This document shows positions 1-8,148 of a stretch of DNA of 64,000 nt, one piece after another; the stretch's first letter is position 1; the number at the start of each line of letters is the position of its first letter. Origin of the DNA: Arthrobacter_H rhombi (GTDB lineage: Bacteria; Actinomycetota; Actinomycetes; Actinomycetales; Micrococcaceae); NCBI RefSeq assembly GCF_039526245.1, contig NZ_BAAAIV010000008.1, forward strand, positions 34,259-98,258, read 5' to 3'. The position numbers were made by a program, and so were the translations under genes. Below the pieces are notes generated by a model. It was not told the DNA's origin. It saw nothing but the letters and a program-made list of their open reading frames with translations, and did no database searches.

Positions 1-130
1 CCGGGGCGGGGATCACTGAAGCGGCAGCTTCCGCCACCCGGGGTCTATCCAACGTTCACTGCATGCTGTTTCACTGGTGTCCATCACTGCATCGTTCATC
101 AACGAACCCGCACCAGAGAAGGGCACCTTC

Positions 131-2716
131 GTGAGTACATCACGCACCCGGGCCGGTCTATGCCTGGCCGCCTGCACCACCTTGATAGCCGCCACGGCAG
201 CGGCCGGCCCCGCGCTGGCGGCCCCCGATGCCGGGGGCGGAGGCGTCGTCATCAACGAGGCGTACCTGTCCGGCGGCAGCGCCAACGCCCCCTACCAGGA
301 CAAGTTCGTCGAGCTCTACAACGGCTCGGACGCCCCGGTCTCGCTGGACGGCTGGTCGCTGCAATACCGGTCGGCCACCGGGACCGGCAGCACCAACACC
401 TCGGTGCCCCTCTCCGGCACGGTTGCCGCCTACGGCCACTTCCTGATTGGCGGCGGAAGCAACGGTGCCACCGGCGCCGAACTTCCCACTCCCGATCTCC
501 ACACATCCTTCAACCCCAGCGGCACGAAGGGCACGATCGTGCTCTCCAACCAGGGCGACCGCTTGGCCCTACCCACCGGCTCGGTCACCGGCGACGCCCA
601 GGTGGCGGACCTGCTCGGCTACGGCGGCTCCAACACCTTCGAGTCCTCGGCCGCCACCGCTCCGGCCGGCAATGCGGACCCGAAGTCACTCGAACGTGCC
701 GACCACGCAGACACCAACGACAACGCTGCGGACTTCACGCTGAACCCCGCCCCGTCCCCGACCGCCTCCGGCGGAACGGACCCGGGCCCCGACCCGGAGC
801 CGGGCGACCCGGTGGACGCCACCATCGCCGACATCCAGGGCACCGGTGACGCCACCACGCTGAAGGACCAGCTGGTCACCACCCGCGGCGTGGTCACGGC
901 CACCTATCCCACCGGCGGATACGACGGCTACTACATCCAGACCCCGGGCACCGGTGGCGACTCCCGTTCCGCGGCCTCCGACGGCTTGTTCGTGTACTCG
1001 GCCGCCACGGTGTCCGACGTGCGGGTGGGCGACTACGTGGAGGTCACCGGCACGGCCGGCGAGTTCTACGGCCTGACCCAGGTCAGCGTCCCCGCAGGCG
1101 GTGCCACGGTGCTGGATGAACCGGCCGAGGCCGTCAAACCGCTGACCGTTGCCTGGCCCGCCACCGACGGCGAGCGCGAAGCCTACGAGGGCATGCTGTG
1201 GGACCCGCAGGGCCGGTGGACGCTCGCGGACAACTACTCACTCAACGGCTACGGCGAGCTGGGGCTGGCCTCCGGGACCTCGCAGCTGGTCCGCGGGGCC
1301 ACGACACTGCCGCAGGCCACCGATGAGGCACCCGCCGGTTCGGCGAAGGCAGCAGCCATCGAAACCGAGAACCTGGCCCGCTCGATCATCCTCGATGACG
1401 GGTCGACGGCGAACTACCTCGGCGCCGACGTGAACAAGAACGTCCCGCTGCCCTACCTCGCCCGCGGTTCGCAGGTCAGGGTGGGTGCACCCGTGGACTT
1501 CATCGGCAACGTCATCCTGGACTACCGCCACGACGCCTGGCGTTTCCAGCCGCTGACCCAGCTGACCGGCGCCAACACCGCCGACCAGCCGGCGGCCTTC
1601 GGCAAGACCCGGACCTCGCATCCGAAAAACGTCGACGGTGACGTGAAGATCGGCACGTTCAACGTCCTGAACTACTTCACCACCACCGGCGACCAGCTCA
1701 GCGGCTGCACCTACTACACCGACCGCGCGGGCAATCCGCTCACGGTCCGCAGCGGCTGCGATGCGCGCGGAGCGGCCAACGCCGCCAGCCTGGAGCGCCA
1801 GCAGGCGAAGATCGTCGCGGCGATCAACGGGCTGGACGCCGACGTCGTCTCCCTGGAGGAAATCGAGAACTCGGCGGCCTTCGGCCAGGACCGGGACAGC
1901 GCGCTGGCCGAACTGGTCGACGCCCTGAATGCGGCGGCCACGAAACCGGGCCACGGCAAGGGACATGGCAAGGGCCATGGCAAGGGCCATGGCCAGGGAC
2001 CCCGGACCTGGGAGTATGTCCCCACCCCGGCCTCCGTGCCCGCGGACGAGGACGTCATCCGCACTGCCTTCATTTACCGCAAGGCGGCGGTGAAGCCCTC
2101 CGGCTCCTCCGTCATCCTCGACGACCAGGCATTCTCCAACGCCCGTCCGCCGTTGGCCCAGGCCTTCACCCGGGCCCGTGGCCCCAAGCACGATCGCTTC
2201 GTGGCGATCGTGAACCACTTCAAGTCCAAGGGCTCCGGCCCCTCGGACGGGTCCGGCAATGAGGACACCGGCGATGGACAGGGCGCCTGGAATGCGGACC
2301 GCGTCCAGCAGGCCACCGCGCTGGTGGACTTCGCCGAGAAGATGAAGCGCACGGCGAAGACCTCCAAGGTCCTGCTCACGGGCGACTTCAACTCCTACAC
2401 GCAGGAGGATCCGATGCAGGTGCTCTACCGGGCCGGCTACGTCGATCTCGGGTCGAAGACGGGCAAGCAGTCCTACCTCTTCTCGGGGCGGACCGGCTCG
2501 CTGGATCATGTGCTCGCATCCTGCTCGACGGTCCGCGACGTGTCGGGGGTGGATATCTGGGACATCAATGCCGACGAGCCGATTGCCCTGGAGTACAGCC
2601 GGTACAACTACAACGTCACCGACTTCTACTCCCCGGACCCCTACCGGGCCTCGGACCATGACCCCCTGGTGGTCGGCCTGGACCTCGGCGGTAAGAAGGG
2701 ACCCCACCGGAAATGA
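131..2716 (+). CDS. Secreted ExeM/NucH-type extracellular endonuclease with lamin-tail domain
   Basis: Predicted secreted nuclease of 861 residues. I chose the GTG at 131 because it is preceded by GAGAAGGG and gives a clean signal peptide (charged MSTSRTR, hydrophobic core, ALAAP cleavage region); the upstream GTG at 77 would bury it. Residues about 36-150 form a lamin-tail-like domain (INEAYLSG...FVELYN). The C-terminal 350 residues, from about residue 506 (KIGTFNVLNYF), are an endonuclease/exonuclease/phosphatase domain with the conserved E of SLEEIEN, the VNHFKSKG block, GDFN and the terminal ASDHDP (about residue 840). Odd feature: four GHGK units at residues 607-622 lie inside the catalytic domain. 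Function as extracellular DNase or phosphoesterase is inferred from the ExeM/NucH family; substrate not visible. Confidence 0.9.
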   Translation: MSTSRTRAGLCLAACTTLIAATAAAGPALAAPDAGGGGVVINEAYLSGGSANAPYQDKFVELYNGSDAPVSLDGWSLQYRSATGTGSTNTSVPLSGTVAAYGHFLIGGGSNGATGAELPTPDLHTSFNPSGTKGTIVLSNQGDRLALPTGSVTGDAQVADLLGYGGSNTFESSAATAPAGNADPKSLERADHADTNDNAADFTLNPAPSPTASGGTDPGPDPEPGDPVDATIADIQGTGDATTLKDQLVTTRGVVTATYPTGGYDGYYIQTPGTGGDSRSAASDGLFVYSAATVSDVRVGDYVEVTGTAGEFYGLTQVSVPAGGATVLDEPAEAVKPLTVAWPATDGEREAYEGMLWDPQGRWTLADNYSLNGYGELGLASGTSQLVRGATTLPQATDEAPAGSAKAAAIETENLARSIILDDGSTANYLGADVNKNVPLPYLARGSQVRVGAPVDFIGNVILDYRHDAWRFQPLTQLTGANTADQPAAFGKTRTSHPKNVDGDVKIGTFNVLNYFTTTGDQLSGCTYYTDRAGNPLTVRSGCDARGAANAASLERQQAKIVAAINGLDADVVSLEEIENSAAFGQDRDSALAELVDALNAAATKPGHGKGHGKGHGKGHGQGPRTWEYVPTPASVPADEDVIRTAFIYRKAAVKPSGSSVILDDQAFSNARPPLAQAFTRARGPKHDRFVAIVNHFKSKGSGPSDGSGNEDTGDGQGAWNADRVQQATALVDFAEKMKRTAKTSKVLLTGDFNSYTQEDPMQVLYRAGYVDLGSKTGKQSYLFSGRTGSLDHVLASCSTVRDVSGVDIWDINADEPIALEYSRYNYNVTDFYSPDPYRASDHDPLVVGLDLGGKKGPHRK
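1949..1996 (+). repeat. 12-bp tandem repeat encoding (GHGK)x4
   Basis: Four tandem 12-bp units (ggccayggcaag with small variations, last unit ending ccag) inside the secreted nuclease gene. In frame they encode Gly-His-Gly-Lys repeats, a His/Gly/Lys-rich flexible segment. The high identity of the units suggests recent slippage and possible length variation between strains. Confidence 0.9.
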
Positions 2717-2731
2717 TCGGGTAGCTCAGGA

Positions 2732-4729
2732 TCAGACCCGGGCAGCCATCCTGACCAGTTCCAACGCGACGGCGTCCGCATCCCCCAGGGTGCGGGCGCC
2801 GTCCTGGTATCCGGCCCCGGCCTCCGCGGCGATCGCCGTGCCCCACTGGACGCTGGAGAGCTGCAACCCCAACACGAAGATCCCCCGGTGCGCGATCCCG
2901 TCGCCATCCACGAGGCGGTACGGCTGGCCCACGACGTCGAACCCGGAACCGTAGACACCCTCGCCGTCGGAGGTGGACATCAGCCGTGGCCGCGCCAGGC
3001 CGTCGGCCTGCAACTGGCCCAGCAGCGGGGACGCGGACTGGGCCACGCGATTCGCCGGCATCATCGCCTCGAACATGTACCGCGCGGTGACCGGCTCGTC
3101 CTGCACCCACGGCGAGGACGCCGCAAAGTGACCGGCCTCCTCCTCGAGGGAGAACACCGGGTCGGGACCCAGGAACTGCACGACGCCGGCACGCGCCAAG
3201 GCGGCGAGCTCCTCGATGCGCTGCAACGGTGGCCCGCTGGCCAGCCCCTCGACCAGCGGTTCGAACCACCGGGTGAGCTCCTCCAGCCGGCTGGCGTCAT
3301 CCAGCAATCCCTCGGCAACGAACCGCTTGACGATGCCGCGACCTGCGTTCAGCGCACCGATGGCCATTTTCAACGGGTCGTCCTCGCCGCGCGCCGAGGC
3401 GGCGGCGTCCTCTTCGAGGTACTGCAGCACCGCGGCCTGGTAGGCCTCGTGCCCCACGAACCCGCGGTCGGCAAACGGGTGGCCCAGTGCGGGGACATCC
3501 AGCCAGGGCACTTCCGGACCGGCGCGCCCGACGAGCTCACGCGCCACCGTCCGCCACACCTCCTGCCCATGGATGTGCGGGGCGTCCAGGATCCCCTCGA
3601 GTTCGGCCAGGAAACCTGCAGGGTCCCCGAACAGCTCCGGGCTGACACGGACCAGCGTGGCGTAGTAGGTGCGCAGCACGTCCCGGTGCAGCAGCGGCCA
3701 GATGTGCGCGTTGAAGCCGACCTTACCGGGCGGCTCCCCGGGTGCGCCCGCGGCGGCGAGCTCATGCACCTCATCGAACCCGAGGTGGCGCAGCGTCACC
3801 GATCGTGGCAGGTAGGTGTCGATGCACGGCTTCGCCCGGTAGGGGGCGCCGCGCCGTGAGGCGGCGTGCAGGCGCGGTTCGGCCCCGCTGGCCCGGTACT
3901 CCAGGGCGCGGCCGGGACCCTGGCCGCTGGGCACGAATTCCCCGCCGCGGCCGAGGGTCAACGCGGTCAGGGCGTCGAAGAAGTTCAGTCCCAGGCCACG
4001 CACCAGCACCGGCTCACCGGCCGGGTACACGCCCCAGTCCACGTCGGCGGGCACATTGGGCCCCTGGTAGTGCAGCCCGGCGGCCGTGGCACGCTCACCG
4101 GCGACACGCTGTTGCGGATTCGGGTGGGACGGGACGTGTCCCACGGACAACACCACTGCCTCGGCCAGCAGCTCGCGTGCCCCGCCGTCGTCCTGGAGGG
4201 CATCCAGGGTGACCCGGTAGCCGTTGGCCTCGCGGCGGACGGCGGTCACCTCCTGGCGCACGATGTCGAAGGAGGCGACGGCCCGATGGCTGCGGAGCCG
4301 GTCGGCCACCGCGGTGAAGACGTGGCGCAGGTAGGCCCCGTAGAGGGCGCGGCCCGGGAAGCCCGCGGTGGACAACGCCTCCAGTTCGGCCCGTTCGGTC
4401 GCGTCGAGGACGGCGCTGTCGCCGCCACTGGAGCGGAATTCCTCGAAGCTCAGCCCCGGGCCGTCGCCGGTTCCCCGCGGTGGGGCGACGGTGGGGAACA
4501 GTGCGGGGGTGTTCATCAGGTAGTAGCGCGGCTGCCCGGGGGCCCACACGTGTCCGGGCCCGGGTTCGCACGGGTCCACCACGGTGATGCCGACCGACCA
4601 GCCGGGGGCGCCGCCGGCGTGTCCTGCGCTCGCGGTGGCCTCGTCCAGGCGAGCCAGCAGGCGTTCCAGGGTCGACGTGCCGCGGGGACCGGCACCGATG
4701 ATGACCACGTTGAACCTGCTTGCTGCCAC
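2732..4729 (-). CDS. FAD/NAD(P)-binding domain protein
   Basis: 665 residues. The GTG start at 4729 is preceded by AAGGAG with a 6-nt spacer; the open frame extends further upstream but lacks a better start. The N-terminus has a dinucleotide-binding motif (NVVIIGAGPRGTSTLERLL, Gly residues about 11-16) of the FAD_NAD_binding (HpyO-like) family, followed by VVDPCEPGPGHVWAPGQ and LSVGHVPSHPNP, which are typical of this group. The C-terminal half is a large substrate/cap region ending FVLGLQLSSVQWGTAIAAE, a conserved ending of these proteins. The substrate is unknown; related proteins sit in amine or siderophore-like oxidation contexts. It is convergent with the secreted nuclease (15-nt gap) and divergent from the S9 peptidase. 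Family assignment is firm, the reaction is not. Confidence 0.85.
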   Translation of the reverse strand: MAASRFNVVIIGAGPRGTSTLERLLARLDEATASAGHAGGAPGWSVGITVVDPCEPGPGHVWAPGQPRYYLMNTPALFPTVAPPRGTGDGPGLSFEEFRSSGGDSAVLDATERAELEALSTAGFPGRALYGAYLRHVFTAVADRLRSHRAVASFDIVRQEVTAVRREANGYRVTLDALQDDGGARELLAEAVVLSVGHVPSHPNPQQRVAGERATAAGLHYQGPNVPADVDWGVYPAGEPVLVRGLGLNFFDALTALTLGRGGEFVPSGQGPGRALEYRASGAEPRLHAASRRGAPYRAKPCIDTYLPRSVTLRHLGFDEVHELAAAGAPGEPPGKVGFNAHIWPLLHRDVLRTYYATLVRVSPELFGDPAGFLAELEGILDAPHIHGQEVWRTVARELVGRAGPEVPWLDVPALGHPFADRGFVGHEAYQAAVLQYLEEDAAASARGEDDPLKMAIGALNAGRGIVKRFVAEGLLDDASRLEELTRWFEPLVEGLASGPPLQRIEELAALARAGVVQFLGPDPVFSLEEEAGHFAASSPWVQDEPVTARYMFEAMMPANRVAQSASPLLGQLQADGLARPRLMSTSDGEGVYGSGFDVVGQPYRLVDGDGIAHRGIFVLGLQLSSVQWGTAIAAEAGAGYQDGARTLGDADAVALELVRMAARV

Positions 4730-4833
4730 CTGCTGCTCCTTCGTCGTCGACGGCCCGGGGTTCCCGGCCGGTGCCCCGCCGGACCGCCGGAGGCAGGGGT
4801 TCCCAGCGTACCGCCCGGCCGCTGGCCGGATCA

Positions 4834-4839
4834 TAGACT
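4834..4839 (+). promoter_or_regulatory. TAGACT -10 box of the S9 peptidase, leaderless
   Basis: TAGACT followed by 6 nt and the ATG at 4846. No Shine-Dalgarno sequence lies in between, so transcription probably starts at or next to the A of ATG. One of 14 such arrangements in this window. Confidence 0.6.
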
Positions 4840-4845
4840 GGGCGC

Positions 4846-6963
4846 ATGGACAACACCGTGGACGCCACGACACCGAGCCAGGGCACCGCCGCCGCACCGC
4901 ACGACCCCTGGTTGTGGCTGGAGGACATCCACTCGCCGCAGGCCCTGGACTGGGTGACCGCCCGCAACACCGCCACCGAGGACATGCTGCACGACGACGC
5001 CTACCGGGGTCTCGAGGCCTCGGTGCTCTCGGTGCTCGACGCCGACGACCGCATCCCGATGGCCACCAAACGCGGCGGTTTCTACTACAACTTCTGGCGC
5101 GACGCCGCCCACCCGAAGGGCCTGTGGCGCCGGACCAGCTGGGAGTCCTACAGGACGGAGGACCCCCGGTGGCAGATCCTGCTCGACGTCGATGCGCTGG
5201 CCTCCGCCGAGGGCATCGACTGGGTCTTCGCCGGTTCCCGGATGTTGCACCCCGCCGACGGCGGTGAGTACCAACGCGCCCTGGTGCGCCTCTCCCCCGA
5301 TGGTGGTGACGCCGTGGAGGTCCGTGAATTCGACCTGTCAGCGTCCGCCTTCCTGCCCGGCGGGTTCACCCTGCCGGCCGGGAAGACCCAGGTGGGCTGG
5401 GATGGCCCGGACGCCTGGTACGTCGCCACGGATTTCGGCCAGGGGTCGCTGACCCGGTCCGGATACGCGCGCACTGTGCGCCGGGTCGAACGCGGCATGG
5501 ACCCCGCCGACGCCCCGGAGGCCTTCTGCGTTGATGCCTCGCACGTGATGGCCTCCGTGTCGGTGGACCAGACGCCGGGCTTCGAACACGTCATCGCCAC
5601 CGACGTCATCGACTTCTTCACCACCCGCACCTCGATCCTGCGGGCCGGCGCGTGGGTGCCGGTCGACGTCCCCACCCACGTCCGCGTCGGGGTCCACCGC
5701 CAGTGGCTGCTCTTCAGCCCCCAGCAGGACTGCGAGCTTGGCGGCACCCACCTGCCAGCCGGTTCGCTGGCCGTCGCCGACCTGGACGCCTTCCTCGCCG
5801 GGGACCGCACGGTGACCACGGTCTTCACCCCGGATGCGGCCACCTCGCTGCAGTCGACCTCCTTCACCGCCGACTACCTGCTGCTCACCGTGCTGCACCA
5901 CGTGTCCTCCCGGGTCCTGGTGGCGGACCCCGCAGCAGGCTGGAGCCTGAGTCCCCTCGAGGTGGGGGCCGGGGCGCACCTGGACCTGTCGATCGGGGCG
6001 GTCGACGACGAGGACCCGGAGACGGCGAACGACTACTGGCTGGTCTCCTCGGGATTCCTGACCCCCGCGACGCTCTCGCGCGGAACGGTGGGGGCCGGGG
6101 TGCCGGAGCCGGTGAAGTCCTCCCCCGCCCGCTTCGATGCCACGGGCCTGGAGGTACACCAGTTCTTTGCCACCAGCGACGACGGAACCCGGGTGCCCTA
6201 CTTCCAGGTCGGACCCGCCGATCTGGTCCACGATGGGGCCAACCCGGTGCTCATGAATGGCTACGGTGGCTTCGAAACCAGCCTGACGCCGTCGTACTCC
6301 GGAGTGGTGGGCCGCGCCTGGCTGCGCCGGGACGGCGATACCGGCCGCGGCGGGGTCTACGTGCTGGCCAACATCCGTGGCGGCGGCGAATACGGACCGG
6401 AGTGGCACCGTGCCGCGTTGCGCGAAAACCGGCATCGTGCCTACGAGGACTTCGCGGCGATCGCCCGGGACCTGGTCGCCCGCGGCGTCACCACCCCCGC
6501 ACATCTGGCGGCCACCGGTCGCAGCAACGGCGGGCTGCTGGTGGGGAACATGCTGACCCGGTACCCCGAGTTGTTCGGCGCCATTTCCTGTGGTGTGCCC
6601 CTGCTGGACATGCGCCGGTACACGCGGCTGTCGGCGGGACACTCCTGGATCGCGGAATACGGGGACCCGGAGGTGCCGGAGGATTGGGAGTTCATCCGCG
6701 GGTTCTCGCCGTACCACCTGCTCGACGAGGCCCTGGCCTCCGGTGCCCGTTTCCCGCGCGCCCTGATCTGGAGTGCGACCAGCGATGACCGGGTGGGCCC
6801 GGTGCAGGCCCGGAAGATGGCTGCCAAGATGCTCGACGCCGGGGTTCCGGGGATCTGGTACCGGGAGTCGTTGGAGGGTGGCCATGCCGGCGCATCGGAC
6901 AACCGGCAGAGCGCGCAGATGCTGGCGACCAGCTACGAGTTCCTCTGGCGGACGGTCGCCTGA
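4846..6963 (+). CDS. Prolyl oligopeptidase family serine peptidase (S9A)
   Basis: 705-residue cytoplasmic peptidase or esterase of the prolyl-oligopeptidase fold, without signal peptide. Residues 1 to about 420 are the beta-propeller (start PWLWLEDIHSPQALDWV, a typical S9A opening). The C-terminal alpha/beta-hydrolase domain carries GGGEYGPEWH, the nucleophile elbow GRSNGG with catalytic Ser560, a conserved Asp in TSDDRVGPVQA and the catalytic His in GGHAGASD. Length and motif order match S9A (prolyl oligopeptidase/oligopeptidase B-like) enzymes, which cut short peptides after Pro or basic residues; specificity cannot be read here. Start chosen by the leaderless promoter immediately upstream. 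Confidence 0.92.
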   Translation: MDNTVDATTPSQGTAAAPHDPWLWLEDIHSPQALDWVTARNTATEDMLHDDAYRGLEASVLSVLDADDRIPMATKRGGFYYNFWRDAAHPKGLWRRTSWESYRTEDPRWQILLDVDALASAEGIDWVFAGSRMLHPADGGEYQRALVRLSPDGGDAVEVREFDLSASAFLPGGFTLPAGKTQVGWDGPDAWYVATDFGQGSLTRSGYARTVRRVERGMDPADAPEAFCVDASHVMASVSVDQTPGFEHVIATDVIDFFTTRTSILRAGAWVPVDVPTHVRVGVHRQWLLFSPQQDCELGGTHLPAGSLAVADLDAFLAGDRTVTTVFTPDAATSLQSTSFTADYLLLTVLHHVSSRVLVADPAAGWSLSPLEVGAGAHLDLSIGAVDDEDPETANDYWLVSSGFLTPATLSRGTVGAGVPEPVKSSPARFDATGLEVHQFFATSDDGTRVPYFQVGPADLVHDGANPVLMNGYGGFETSLTPSYSGVVGRAWLRRDGDTGRGGVYVLANIRGGGEYGPEWHRAALRENRHRAYEDFAAIARDLVARGVTTPAHLAATGRSNGGLLVGNMLTRYPELFGAISCGVPLLDMRRYTRLSAGHSWIAEYGDPEVPEDWEFIRGFSPYHLLDEALASGARFPRALIWSATSDDRVGPVQARKMAAKMLDAGVPGIWYRESLEGGHAGASDNRQSAQMLATSYEFLWRTVA

Positions 6964-6972
6964 GGGCTGCTT

Positions 6973-7002
6973 TTGAATTTCGGGGCCGGTTATCGGTAGT
7001 CT
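6973..7002 (+). promoter_or_regulatory. Promoter of tRNA-Ser(GCT)
   Basis: TTGAAT (6973-6978), 18-nt spacer, TAGTCT (6997-7002), 23 nt before the tRNA 5' end. Good match to a sigma-70-type housekeeping promoter. Confidence 0.6.
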
Positions 7003-7025
7003 GGGGGGGTTGCCTTTGCAGCGCT

Positions 7026-7114
7026 GGAGACGTGCCAGAGCGGCCGAATGGACTTCACTGCTAATGAAGGGTCGGGGTTAAACTCGACCGGGGGTTCAAA
7101 TCCCCCCGTCTCCG
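7026..7114 (+). tRNA. tRNA-Ser (GCT)
   Basis: Class II tRNA. Acceptor stem GGAGACG pairs with CGTCTCC; the anticodon stem-loop TTCA-CTGCTAA-TGAA gives anticodon GCT; a long variable arm follows; the T-loop is GGTTCAAATCC. Discriminator G at 7114; CCA is not encoded. Confidence 0.97.
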
Positions 7115-7117
7115 CTG

Positions 7118-7147
7118 AAAAACCCCTACTCAGGTAGGGGTTTTTTT
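7118..7147 (+). terminator. Intrinsic terminator after tRNA-Ser(GCT)
   Basis: Stem AAAAACCCCTAC / GTAGGGGTTTTT with TCAG loop, ending in a run of T. It lies 3 nt after the tRNA, and its 3' end abuts the stop codon of the convergent gene on the other strand, so it may act in both directions. Confidence 0.9.
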
Positions 7148-7151
7148 GTGT

Positions 7152-8117
7152 CTACTTCTTGCCGAACGCCGTGAGCAGCTGTTCGACCATGTCTGCGGGC
7201 AGTCCCGTGTGCCGGTGGACGATCTCGGCCGCCCGCCCCAGCTTCCCGTCGCGCATGAAGCCCAGGAAGCGGCTCCTGTCCTCACCGGGCAGATCGCTGG
7301 CGCTGAACTTCACGTGGCCCTCGGGTCCGTCACCCTCGAAGCTGAAGTCGGCGATGTCGTCCCCCATGGACGCGGGGTTGCCGTCCACCGGTGCGGAGTC
7401 GAGCAGCTTGCGGATCGACGTGCGGTCCAGACCGGAGAACTTGGCCAGGAGGTCGGCCGCGCCGTCGAGGTCGCGGTCGCGCAGCAGGGACTGGAACTGG
7501 TCGAATTCGGCCGGCGGCAATTCGTCGGTGCCGAATTCGCGGACCACCCCGTCCTGTTCGGCGGAGATCCTGAAGGTCGAGGTCTTGCGGCTGGCACCGC
7601 TGCCGAATTTCTCGGCCCAGTCGTCGGGGATGGTGAAGTCCTCGGCCGCCGGGTGCGCCGAAGCCGACGGCTCCGCCACGGCATCGGCGGCCGGTGGCTG
7701 CGGGTCCGTTGCGTCGGCCGCGGTCTCAGCTGGTGGTGTTCCGACGCCGGCAGAATCGGCGTCGGTGCCAGACCCAGGTGCGGCATCGGCGGGCCGGACG
7801 CTGTCCGCGATGGTTCCGCTTTCCTGGTGGACCTGCGGATGGGCTTCCAGGCTGCGCACCGCGATGATGCTGGCCTTGACGCCGGAACCCGTGGCGGCAC
7901 GGTATTCCTGGACCGCCCCCATGAAGTTTCCCTGGGCGAGGTTCCGGTAGACGGCTCGATGCGCCTGTGCCCCCAGCTGTCCGGCGGCCTGCTGCGCTGA
8001 CACGGGGCCGATCGCCGAGTTGACCTCAGCGGAGGTCTTTCGGCGCAGCCGGGTCAACAGCCACCAGCCGACGGCAATGACCAGCAAGGGGACCAGAACC
8101 CACAACAACGTCTCCAT
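7152..8117 (-). CDS. Membrane-anchored protein with bL12-like helical repeats, function unknown
   Basis: 321 residues. The N-terminus is one transmembrane segment (LLWVLVPLLVIAVGWWLL) followed by basic TRLRRK, so the rest should be cytoplasmic. Residues about 50-85 (QGNFMGAVQEYRAATGSGVK) resemble the C-terminal helix-turn-helix of ribosomal protein bL12 (AIKxxREATGxGLKEAK). Two further copies of a related pattern occur: FQSLLRDRDLDGAADLLAKF and FLGFMRDGKLGRAAEIVHRH, each followed by G-L and a helix. A Pro/Ala/Asp-rich linker (residues about 95-175) separates repeat 1 from repeats 2 and 3. I know no function for it. Probably leaderless: TAGACT lies 6 nt before the ATG. Confidence 0.75.
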   Translation of the reverse strand: METLLWVLVPLLVIAVGWWLLTRLRRKTSAEVNSAIGPVSAQQAAGQLGAQAHRAVYRNLAQGNFMGAVQEYRAATGSGVKASIIAVRSLEAHPQVHQESGTIADSVRPADAAPGSGTDADSAGVGTPPAETAADATDPQPPAADAVAEPSASAHPAAEDFTIPDDWAEKFGSGASRKTSTFRISAEQDGVVREFGTDELPPAEFDQFQSLLRDRDLDGAADLLAKFSGLDRTSIRKLLDSAPVDGNPASMGDDIADFSFEGDGPEGHVKFSASDLPGEDRSRFLGFMRDGKLGRAAEIVHRHTGLPADMVEQLLTAFGKK

Positions 8118-8123
8118 GGTCCA

Positions 8124-8129
8124 AGTCTA
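8124..8129 (-). promoter_or_regulatory. TAGACT -10 box, leaderless start of the bL12-like-repeat protein
   Basis: On the minus strand TAGACT, then TGGACC, then ATG (8117). No ribosome binding site; typical leaderless arrangement. Confidence 0.55.
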
Positions 8130-8148
8130 GGGCCGCGGGGCCAGATGG

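Noticed and set aside
1949..1996. CRISPR-like repeat
   Set aside because: Units are contiguous without spacers and are in frame, encoding GHGK; a coding minisatellite.
1238..2707. 489-codon antisense open frame over the secreted nuclease
   Set aside because: No motif or ribosome site; the sense strand encodes a complete nuclease with signal peptide.
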